A stretch of 18,768 bases of DNA from Bacteroidota bacterium (GTDB lineage Bacteria > Bacteroidota > Bacteroidia > Flavobacteriales > Schleiferiaceae), in NCBI GenBank assembly GCA_005786915.1, contig SYCM01000091.1, forward strand, positions 1 through 18,768. The letters are read 5' to 3'. Position numbers and translations under genes: made by a program. The first letter of the stretch is position 1. Each line of letters opens with the position of its first letter. Below are positions 12,449 through 18,768 of this stretch, piece by piece. Under the pieces are notes generated by a model. It was given only the letters and a program-made list of their open reading frames with translations. It was not told the DNA's origin and did no database searches.

Positions 12449-15400
12449 ATGATGCGAACGATACGTTTCTTGCTCGCCGCTGCCCTCCTCATTGGAGCGG
12501 TTCAGCGCGCCGACGCAACCCACGCCTACGGCGGTGAGATCACTTGGAAGTGTTTTACCACGGGTCCCAACGCGGGTAAGTTTAAGTTTTACATGATTCT
12601 GTATCGGGACTGCGGTAGCGGCAACGCTACCCTGCCCGGCGGTACCGTTCCGCTCAACTCCAATTCGCCCGCAGGAACAATCACGTTAACCCAAGTGGGA
12701 ACCAATACCGACGTTTCGCCTACGTGCTACGTGACGCCGTCGCCCATTCGGTGCAACGTTTCGGCGAGTGGTGAAGGTGCGCTCGAAGAAGCGCGCTACG
12801 AGTCGGCCTTCATCAACCTCAACGGCACGCCTCCCGCGGCCGGCTGGACCTTCAGCTACTCGCTGTGCTGCCGCCCCAATACCTTGACAAACCTGCAAAA
12901 TCCCGGTTCGCAAAACCTATTCTTGCGCGCCGTGATGTATCCGTACAGCGTGAACGGCAACCAGCAAAACGCCAACCCCTGCTACGACTCGTCTCCGCGC
13001 TTTTTGGAGCCGCCCAAGTCGGTTATTTGTACGGGATATGAATACACCTACGCGCAGTTTGCTTTTGACGACGACCTCGATTCGATTTACTACGATTGGG
13101 CGCCCTCACTGACCACGTCAGGGACGCCCATTCTTTACACAACCCCTTACTCGGCTACGAGTCCACTGCCGAACGGCGGTACGCCAGCGCAGCTTAATAA
13201 CATCACGGGCAACATTACCCTAAACCCTTCGGCGGGCGGATCGTTTGCTACGTCAGTAAAGGTTTCAGCCTACCGCTGCGGACAGCTCATTGCCGAAGTA
13301 TTCCGCGACATTCCGATGGCAATAAAGAGCAACTGTCCGAGTTTACCAACCGGTTCGCCCAACACGCCACCTACCCTCGCCGTAACCAACATTCCGGGAT
13401 TCCCGCAAATCACCCCAGTGGTGCTTAACGGCGACACCGTGTACTACGAGGCCACCGTCTTTGCGGGACAAATCGTGCGCTTCAACCTGGTCTCGCAGGA
13501 TCCGCAGCTTTTGCCCAACTTTTTACCTCAAACGATCGGGTTTAGTCCGAGTGGGGGGCAGTTTGGAACGCCGCTATCCAACGCGAATACAGGCTGCCTT
13601 AATCCGCCCTGCGCCACGGTAGTTCCGGTTTCGCCGCAGACTACGCTCACTAATCCGCTGAACAACGAAATTTTGTTCAACTGGCAGACCTCGTGCAACC
13701 ACATTGCCTACCAAGGTACTCAGTGCGGTTCCCCGACGAACTCCTACACCTTTGCGATGCGCATGCAGGACAACTTCTGTCCCATACCCGCGGTTTCGGT
13801 GAAGTCGGTCGTGGTCAACGTCGTTTCGACCATTCCGGTGCCGCCGGACATGTCCAATGCCTGCGCGACGGTCAACCCCAACGGCACCGTGGGCATCAAC
13901 TGGGGTTATCCCGCCGATACAGGGATGAACTTCGACGCCTACATCATATACCATTCGACGAGCCCGACGACGCCGTTTACCGCCATTGACACGGTAAAAA
14001 ACTACAGCTCGCTGTCCTACACCGACCTGACACCGGGGCCTGGAGCAAACTACTACTACGTCCGCTCTAAGGGCGGCTGCAGCTACCTTTCGGTGCCGAG
14101 TGATACGCTGCAGACGATGGGACTTACGCTCAACTCGCTTCCTCCGACCAACTCCTATGTTGCTGACTTGAGCTGGAATACCACCCGTACGAGCTACAGT
14201 CAACCATTTGAAATCTGGCGCCGCAGCTTACCGTCGGGTGCGTGGCAGAAGATTGACACGACGAGCAACCTCAACTTCCGCGACACGGTAAACGTATGCG
14301 GTCAAAACCTCGAGTACCAAATCCGCACCGCTACCGGCTGCGTGAGCACCAGCAAATCGGGTTTCTACTCGGACCAGGTGAATGCCGACGTCATCGTGAT
14401 CGACAGCGTTTCGGTCGTGAATGGTCAAGTCGTGATTTCATGGACTCCCGGCACGAGCAACGACATCGTAGACTACTACCTACTGAAACTGGGCGCGGGT
14501 GGCGTGTGGAGCCCGATTGACACCATCAAACCGGGCACGGCGTTGCCGTACCTCATTCCGGGGTCGATTGAAAGTGTGAAGGACCATTATAAGGTGATTT
14601 CGGCGGACTCGTGCGGAAACATGAGTTCCGACCTGCTCGTCCGCGCCGCAAACAATATGGTACTCAGCGAGAACATGGACCCTTGCGAAGGAATCATGCG
14701 CTTGCGTTGGAACACCTACAAGGGATGGGGTGTCGGCGGCGTCAAGCAGTACGAGATTTGGATGGAAGAGACGCCGAACGGAGGCGCAACCACCGTGACC
14801 TTAGTGGGCATTAAGTCCGGTAACGATTCGACCTTCAGCATGCGCAACCTGAGCAGCGGCACGACCTACTGCTGGTACGTGCGCGCCATTGACACGGCCA
14901 CGGTGAAGACTGCCTCGTCGAACAAGGTGTGCATTACGTCATTGGCAGTTCAACGCTCGCGCTTGCTCTACCTGGCCAAGACGAGCGTGCGCGACGACAA
15001 CGGCGTAGAGCTGGTGTGCTTCATCGACAAAGACGCCGACATCGTTCACTTTGACGTGCAGCGAGCCGACGAATTGGGTGCGCCCTTCAAGTCCCTCGGT
15101 TTGCTGCCCAAACCGATCACCGGTCCGTGGGAGTACCGCTTCAAGGACTTTACCGCCAATCCGAACGACCACCGCTATGTCTACCGTTTTGTGGCTACCG
15201 ACAGCTGCGGAAACATCGACACGGCCTCCAACATCGGCCGCACCATGGTGCTCGAAGTTGACGAGCAAGACAACCTGACCAACTTCCTCAAGTGGAACCC
15301 GTACCGCGACTACATGGGTGGAGTGGACCGCTACGAGGTGTACCGCGCGGTGCAGCCCGCCGGCGGCTACCAACTTGTCGGTTCGACTCAGGACACGTTC

Positions 15401-15832
15401 TTCTTGGACAATACCCGTCCGCTCGGCGACTACAGCGGACTGCTGGCCTACCGCGTGGTGGCGGTTGAGGGTCCGAATCCGCTCGTGTTCCGTGATGCCG
15501 ACGGGTCGGTGTTCCGCTCCACCTCGACTACCGCGATGGCTGAGTTCAAGCCGCGGGTGTTCATTCCAAACAGCTTCAATCCGAAATCGGACGTGGCGGC
15601 TAACCGCGTGTGGAAGCCCGCCCAAGTGTATGTTACCCCGAACAGCTATAATCTCGAGATTTACGACCGCTGGGGACAGCGTGTCTTCGAGACTAAGGAT
15701 GAAACCAAAGGATGGGACGGCAAGCTGAACGGCTCCTACGCACCTACGGGTGTCTACACCTACCAGTTGCGCTACCGTAGCATTGAGGGTGAGCTTGTGG
15801 AACGCCGAGGCACGCTGAATTTGCTCTACTAA
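12449..15832 (+). CDS. Secreted multidomain protein with type IX (type B) sorting domain
   Basis: A 1127-residue protein. Residues 1-23 are a Sec signal peptide with cleavage after A-D-A. The N-terminal part (~24-460) starts T-H-A-Y-G-G-E-I-T-W, a motif common in large Bacteroidota surface proteins, and is cysteine-rich. Residues ~463-1033 form about six fibronectin-III-like segments of roughly 90-100 residues; two share a W-N-x-Y-x5-7-G-G-V-x-x-Y-E pattern (near 750 and 950). Residues ~1035-1127 match the gliding motility-associated C-terminal domain (V-F-I-P-N-S-F-N-P, then Y-D-R-W-G-Q-R-V-F, G-W-D-G, P-T-G-V-Y-T-Y), a type B sorting signal for secretion through the type IX system. It is probably surface-exposed and may mediate adhesion or gliding. 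ATG 12452 is an equal alternative start; GTG 12431 is within the promoter. Confidence 0.88.
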   Translation: MMRTIRFLLAAALLIGAVQRADATHAYGGEITWKCFTTGPNAGKFKFYMILYRDCGSGNATLPGGTVPLNSNSPAGTITLTQVGTNTDVSPTCYVTPSPIRCNVSASGEGALEEARYESAFINLNGTPPAAGWTFSYSLCCRPNTLTNLQNPGSQNLFLRAVMYPYSVNGNQQNANPCYDSSPRFLEPPKSVICTGYEYTYAQFAFDDDLDSIYYDWAPSLTTSGTPILYTTPYSATSPLPNGGTPAQLNNITGNITLNPSAGGSFATSVKVSAYRCGQLIAEVFRDIPMAIKSNCPSLPTGSPNTPPTLAVTNIPGFPQITPVVLNGDTVYYEATVFAGQIVRFNLVSQDPQLLPNFLPQTIGFSPSGGQFGTPLSNANTGCLNPPCATVVPVSPQTTLTNPLNNEILFNWQTSCNHIAYQGTQCGSPTNSYTFAMRMQDNFCPIPAVSVKSVVVNVVSTIPVPPDMSNACATVNPNGTVGINWGYPADTGMNFDAYIIYHSTSPTTPFTAIDTVKNYSSLSYTDLTPGPGANYYYVRSKGGCSYLSVPSDTLQTMGLTLNSLPPTNSYVADLSWNTTRTSYSQPFEIWRRSLPSGAWQKIDTTSNLNFRDTVNVCGQNLEYQIRTATGCVSTSKSGFYSDQVNADVIVIDSVSVVNGQVVISWTPGTSNDIVDYYLLKLGAGGVWSPIDTIKPGTALPYLIPGSIESVKDHYKVISADSCGNMSSDLLVRAANNMVLSENMDPCEGIMRLRWNTYKGWGVGGVKQYEIWMEETPNGGATTVTLVGIKSGNDSTFSMRNLSSGTTYCWYVRAIDTATVKTASSNKVCITSLAVQRSRLLYLAKTSVRDDNGVELVCFIDKDADIVHFDVQRADELGAPFKSLGLLPKPITGPWEYRFKDFTANPNDHRYVYRFVATDSCGNIDTASNIGRTMVLEVDEQDNLTNFLKWNPYRDYMGGVDRYEVYRAVQPAGGYQLVGSTQDTFFLDNTRPLGDYSGLLAYRVVAVEGPNPLVFRDADGSVFRSTSTTAMAEFKPRVFIPNSFNPKSDVAANRVWKPAQVYVTPNSYNLEIYDRWGQRVFETKDETKGWDGKLNGSYAPTGVYTYQLRYRSIEGELVERRGTLNLLY

Positions 15833-15858
15833 GTAAATAGGTTCATAAATTATTGCGG

Positions 15859-15894
15859 AATCCGCCCCGGCCTCGGGGAGGATTTCGTATTTTT
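15859..15894 (+). terminator. Intrinsic terminator after the large surface protein gene
   Basis: AATCC-g-CCCCG (15859-15869) pairs with CGGGG-a-GGATT (15874-15884), ten pairs with one mismatch, around a 4-base loop. A T-rich stretch ending in five T bases follows. It lies 26 bases after the stop. The T run is shared with the guaB -7 element. Confidence 0.72.
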
Positions 15895-15895
15895 G
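15888..15895 (+). promoter_or_regulatory. -7 promoter element of guaB
   Basis: TATTTTTG fully matches TAnnTTTG and lies 24 bases before ATG 15920, so the transcript would start near 15899. No TTTG is found at -33, where the terminator stem lies. Confidence 0.55.
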
Positions 15896-15898
15896 CAT

Positions 15899-15918
15899 GC
15901 AACTTAATCTAAAGTTGC
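15899..15918 (+). other. Hairpin filling the guaB leader
   Basis: GCAACTT (15899-15905) and AAGTTGC (15912-15918) pair perfectly around a 6-base loop. The stem ends one base before the ATG at 15920 and starts about where transcription should begin, so the leader would be almost entirely this hairpin. Confidence 0.55.
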
Positions 15919-15919
15919 T

Positions 15920-17392
15920 ATGGCTGACTTCGGCTCCAAAATTCTCGGTGAGTACCTCACCTACGACGACGTCCTTCTCGTTCCCGCTTTTTCTGAAGTG
16001 CTTCCGCGCGACGTGCGCTTGGTATCTCGGTTCAGCCGCAACATTGAGTTAAAGGTTCCTATTGTTTCTTCAGCAATGGACACGGTCACCGAAGCAGGGA
16101 TGGCGATCGCTATGGCCCAGGAAGGAGGAATCGGGGTACTCCATAAGAATTTGACGGCCGAACGCCAAGCCATGGAGGTGCGCAAAGTGAAGCGCGCCGA
16201 ATCAGGAATGATTCTCGATCCGGTTACGCTTACCGCCGACGCCACGATTGGCGAGGCCAAGAAACTGATGGCGGAATACCGAATTGGCGGAATTCCGGTG
16301 GTAGACGCGGCCAAGAAGCTGATTGGAATCATTACCAACCGCGACCTGCGCTTTGAGCACGACGACAGCCGCCACGTCGGCGAGGTAATGACCGCCGAAG
16401 GGCTGGTCACCGCCGCTGAAAACACCACCATGGAGCAGGCCGAAGTCATTTTGCAGCGCAACAAGATCGAGAAGCTTCCGGTGGTCAAAGTCGACGGTAC
16501 GCTGTTGGGATTGATTACGTACCGCGACATCAGCAAAAAGCGCACGAAGCCCTTCAGCAACATTGACGCCTTTGGCCGGCTGCGCGTGGCGGCCGCCGTA
16601 GGCGTGACCGGCGACGTGCTCGACCGCGTGGCCGAGCTAGTCAACGCCAACGTCGACGCCATCGTGGTGGACACGGCCCATGGCCACACGCGCGGCGTGG
16701 TAGACGTGCTTCAAAAAATCAAAAAAGCTTTTCCGCACCTCGACGTGGTCGTGGGCAACATCGCCACAGCGGAGGCCGCCAAGTACCTTGTGGCGGCGGG
16801 CGCTGACGCCGTTAAAGTCGGCATTGGTCCCGGCTCCATCTGCACCACGCGGGTGGTGGCGGGCGTGGGAGTTCCGCAGCTGAGCGCGGTCATGGCGGTG
16901 GCACAGGCCATCAAAGGATCGGGCGTCCCCGTAATCGCAGACGGTGGAATTCGATACACCGGAGATATCGTCAAGGCCATCGCCGCGGGCGCCGACAGCG
17001 TCATGCTCGGTTCGATGTTCGCCGGTACGGAGGAAGCTCCAGGCGATACCATCATTTTGGACGGACGTCGATACAAGAGCTACCGCGGCATGGGCTCACT
17101 CGAGGCCATGGAGGCAGGCTCGAAGGACCGCTACTTTCAAGACGTTGAGGATGACGTCAAAAAGTTGGTCCCAGAGGGCATTGTGGGCAGGGTTCCCTAT
17201 AAAGGCCACGTCAACGAAGTTATGTATCAGTTCGTGGGCGGATTGCGCGCCGGCATGGGCTACTGCGGCGCCGCGACTATCGCCAACCTTCAGGAGAACG
17301 CCAAGTTTGTGCGCATCACCGCGGCTGGGGTGGCCGAAAGCCACCCGCACGACGTGACCATTACCAAGGAGTCCCCCAACTACAGCCGCTAA
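15920..17392 (+). CDS. guaB: Inosine-5'-monophosphate dehydrogenase
   Basis: A 490-residue enzyme of standard length that oxidises IMP to XMP with NAD, the rate-limiting step to GMP, in the cytoplasm. The TIM barrel is split by a CBS-domain pair at about residues 95-205 (I-G-G-I-P-V-V and K-L-P-V-V repeats). The catalytic loop G-S-I-C-T-T-R-V-V-A-G-V-G has the active cysteine at C308; D-G-G-I-R-Y-T-G-D and M-G-S-M-F-A-G-T-E-E phosphate-binding segments follow, and the mobile flap carries Y-R-G-M-G-S. It has its own promoter and a hairpin leader. Its last four bases overlap the convergent gene at 17389-18102, so there is no room for a separate terminator. Confidence 0.98.
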   Translation: MADFGSKILGEYLTYDDVLLVPAFSEVLPRDVRLVSRFSRNIELKVPIVSSAMDTVTEAGMAIAMAQEGGIGVLHKNLTAERQAMEVRKVKRAESGMILDPVTLTADATIGEAKKLMAEYRIGGIPVVDAAKKLIGIITNRDLRFEHDDSRHVGEVMTAEGLVTAAENTTMEQAEVILQRNKIEKLPVVKVDGTLLGLITYRDISKKRTKPFSNIDAFGRLRVAAAVGVTGDVLDRVAELVNANVDAIVVDTAHGHTRGVVDVLQKIKKAFPHLDVVVGNIATAEAAKYLVAAGADAVKVGIGPGSICTTRVVAGVGVPQLSAVMAVAQAIKGSGVPVIADGGIRYTGDIVKAIAAGADSVMLGSMFAGTEEAPGDTIILDGRRYKSYRGMGSLEAMEAGSKDRYFQDVEDDVKKLVPEGIVGRVPYKGHVNEVMYQFVGGLRAGMGYCGAATIANLQENAKFVRITAAGVAESHPHDVTITKESPNYSR

Positions 17393-18102
17393 GGCTGCTG
17401 GCTCTGCCGCTGCTCAAATTCTTGGTAGCAAGCCACAAGGCTCACCAAGAGCTCGTAGTCGGTGGCGGTGCGGATCGCATTTTGGTTGTAGCGGCAAAAG
17501 AGCAGCACTTCCTCCATTTTTTCTTCAGTGAGTCCGGTGAGTTCAAATAGCGCCACCCGGTTGCGGCTCTCGCTGAGCTGGTTGCGGTACTGATCTGATT
17601 CGACGAGCGCGGCCAGTTCTCGCAGCTGCCGGGGGCGATTGCCAAATTGGTCGTACAGGAAGTCAATCGGATTGGCGAGCGTGGGCGGCGCCGGTTTGGG
17701 CACGACGATCGCACTGCCACTGGGGCGAGCGGGTTCTTTGAGCTCAATTTCGCGCGGAAGGTTACTGGTCAATTTGTAGGCGGTCACCGGAACTTCCTGA
17801 AGCAAAAAATTGCGCGGGGGCAGGGTCACGCGGACCGAGTCGGCCTGTCGCGCAACCAAGTACCGGTAGCCGTAACCCGGTCGGCTGAAGACCAAAGTGT
17901 CGTTAAGCCGTGCCTCGACGCGGAACCGTCCGCTGGCGTCGGTAGCCACTCGCTCTTCTGAGCGGGCGTTGACGATCATGACGTCGGGCACTCGTTCGGA
18001 GGTCCGCTCTTCGGTCACGTAGCCCTGAAAGACCACGCGCTGCTGCGCTCGGCCCCAGGGTAGCCAAGCCGCCAGTGCCAGGATGAATAGAAAATTCCGC
18101 AT
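17389..18102 (-). CDS. Exported protein with carboxypeptidase-regulatory-like domain
   Basis: A 237-residue protein with a signal peptide at about residues 1-19 (cleaved near R-A-Q). Residues ~24-95 look like a carboxypeptidase-D regulatory-like beta-sandwich: V-F-Q-G-Y-V-T-E at the start, P-D-V-M-I-V-N, then T-D-A-S-G-R-F-R-V and D-T-L-V-F-S-R-P-G-Y. Such domains are common in Bacteroidota envelope proteins. Residues ~95-140 are proline-rich and linker-like; residues ~145-237 are charged and helical, with no family I recognise. A plug or partner role at the outer membrane is possible but unproven. ATG 18102 precedes the signal peptide directly, with a -7-like element six bases before it. It converges on guaB with a 4-base overlap and diverges from the ABC-F gene. 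Confidence 0.78.
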   Translation of the reverse strand: MRNFLFILALAAWLPWGRAQQRVVFQGYVTEERTSERVPDVMIVNARSEERVATDASGRFRVEARLNDTLVFSRPGYGYRYLVARQADSVRVTLPPRNFLLQEVPVTAYKLTSNLPREIELKEPARPSGSAIVVPKPAPPTLANPIDFLYDQFGNRPRQLRELAALVESDQYRNQLSESRNRVALFELTGLTEEKMEEVLLFCRYNQNAIRTATDYELLVSLVACYQEFEQRQSQQP

Positions 18103-18108
18103 GGCCCG

Positions 18109-18116
18109 CTAAAGTA
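18109..18116 (-). promoter_or_regulatory. Possible -7 element of the carboxypeptidase-regulatory-like gene
   Basis: The minus strand reads TACTTTAG, 7 of 8 matches to TAnnTTTG, six bases before ATG 18102. Confidence 0.35.
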
Positions 18117-18151
18117 CATTAATTATGCCGCGGCAGCCCGCAGATAATCCC

Positions 18152-18159
18152 GATATTTG
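18152..18159 (+). promoter_or_regulatory. Possible -7 element of the ABC-F gene
   Basis: GATATTTG matches TAnnTTTG at 7 of 8 positions and lies 20 bases before ATG 18180. Confidence 0.35.
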
Positions 18160-18179
18160 GGGTTCAATCCGCATTAACC

Positions 18180-18768
18180 ATGGCAGACGACAAGAAAGTT
18201 ATTTTCTCGATGTCGGGGGTAAGTAAAATCCTCCCGAACAACAATAAAGCGATCCTCAAAGACATTTACCTCGGATTTTTTTACGGGGCCAAAATCGGCA
18301 TTATCGGTCTGAACGGTTCGGGAAAGTCCACCTTGCTCAAGATCATTGCAGGCATCGACAAAAGCTACCAAGGCGACGTGGTGTATTCGCCCGGCTACAG
18401 CATAGGCTTCCTCGAGCAGGAGCCCCAACTCGATGAGTCTAAGACCGTGATTGATATTGTGAAAGAGGGCATGGCTGAAACCGTAGCGGTGCTTGAAGAG
18501 TATAACTCAATCAACGATCAGTTTGGGCTTCCGGAGGTGTACGAAAACCCCGACGCCATGGACAAGCTGATGGCCCGTCAGGCCGAACTTCAGGACAAAA
18601 TTGATGCAACCAACGCGTGGGAGCTGGACCAGGTGCTTGCCCGAGCAATGGACGCCCTGCAGGTGCCCGACGGCGAAACGCCCATTTCGGTGCTTTCGGG
18701 CGGTGAGCGCCGTCGCGTGGCCCTTTGCCGCTTGCTGCTTCAGAATCCCGACATTCTGCTGCTCGACG
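18180..18768 (+). CDS. ettA: ABC-F translation factor, EttA type (N-terminal part, 3' end outside window)
   Basis: The frame is open from ATG 18180 to the end of the window, giving 196 residues. EttA binds the ribosomal E site and gates the first steps of elongation according to energy state. The first ABC domain is visible: Walker A G-L-N-G-S-G-K-S-T at ~43-51, the Q-loop segment F-L-E-Q-E-P-Q-L at ~79-86, an insertion (~95-145) matching the EttA arm region, the signature L-S-G-G-E-R-R-R-V-A-L at ~172-183, and the start of Walker B (I-L-L-L-D) at the very end. The signature and the arm match EttA better than other ABC-F types. The second ABC domain lies outside the window. There are no membrane segments, as expected. 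Confidence 0.93.
   Translation, partial: MADDKKVIFSMSGVSKILPNNNKAILKDIYLGFFYGAKIGIIGLNGSGKSTLLKIIAGIDKSYQGDVVYSPGYSIGFLEQEPQLDESKTVIDIVKEGMAETVAVLEEYNSINDQFGLPEVYENPDAMDKLMARQAELQDKIDATNAWELDQVLARAMDALQVPDGETPISVLSGGERRRVALCRLLLQNPDILLLD

Noticed and set aside
14939..15898. A 319-codon minus-strand open frame opposite the 3' part of the large surface protein gene
   Set aside because: It runs through the terminator and guaB promoter region and is antisense to the sorting domain; no domain is visible.

Overview
The window looks like a chromosomal segment of a fairly GC-rich member of the Bacteroidota, most likely near Flavobacteriales. This is an inference from several marks: a gliding-motility/type IX secretion C-terminal sorting domain on a large surface protein; the nusB - DUF1573 lipoprotein - yajC order; a PIN-PhoH protein; an S16 ribosomal protein with a long acidic tail; a carboxypeptidase-regulatory-like secreted protein; and promoter elements fitting the Bacteroidota consensus (-33 TTTG, -7 TAnnTTTG). 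Start codons lack Shine-Dalgarno sequences, as is usual in that phylum. I see no tRNA or rRNA gene, CRISPR array, insertion sequence or phage gene.

Layout. 1-1290 (+): 3' part of nusB, a DUF1573 lipoprotein gene and yajC, closed by a bidirectional terminator. 1366-1881 (-): small membrane/TPR-like protein. 1882-2196: a 315-base gap with several inverted repeats and two DnaA-box-like words. 2197-3549 (+): PIN-PhoH ATPase. 3604-5190 (-): ATP-dependent PEP carboxykinase with its own terminator. 5255-6592 (+): saccharopine dehydrogenase, divergent from pckA and overlapping rimM tail to tail. 6580-7809 (-): rpsP-rimM, with a consensus promoter. 7931-10550 (-): a tightly overlapping three-gene operon (S1/P1 nuclease, Rrf2 regulator, cystathionine beta-synthase-type enzyme). 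10597-12351 (+): hexapeptide-repeat sugar N-acetyltransferase and acyl-CoA dehydrogenase. 12449-15832 (+): 1127-residue secreted multidomain surface protein. 15920-17392 (+): guaB. 17389-18102 (-): exported carboxypeptidase-regulatory-like protein. 18180-end (+): 5' part of an ABC-F translation factor (EttA type).

Most genes are core housekeeping: transcription and translation (NusB, S16, RimM, EttA), protein export (YajC), central carbon metabolism (PckA), lysine and sulfur amino acid metabolism, fatty acid or branched-chain oxidation, and GMP synthesis. The accessory flavour comes from the large T9SS substrate, the sugar acetyltransferase and the nuclease-Rrf2-CBS operon. No clearly new defence or mobile system is visible. 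The most unusual points are the nuclease-regulator-sulfur-enzyme operon, several -7 elements so close to start codons that the mRNAs would have almost no leader, a terminator-promoter-hairpin stack before guaB, and the structured DNA before phoH.
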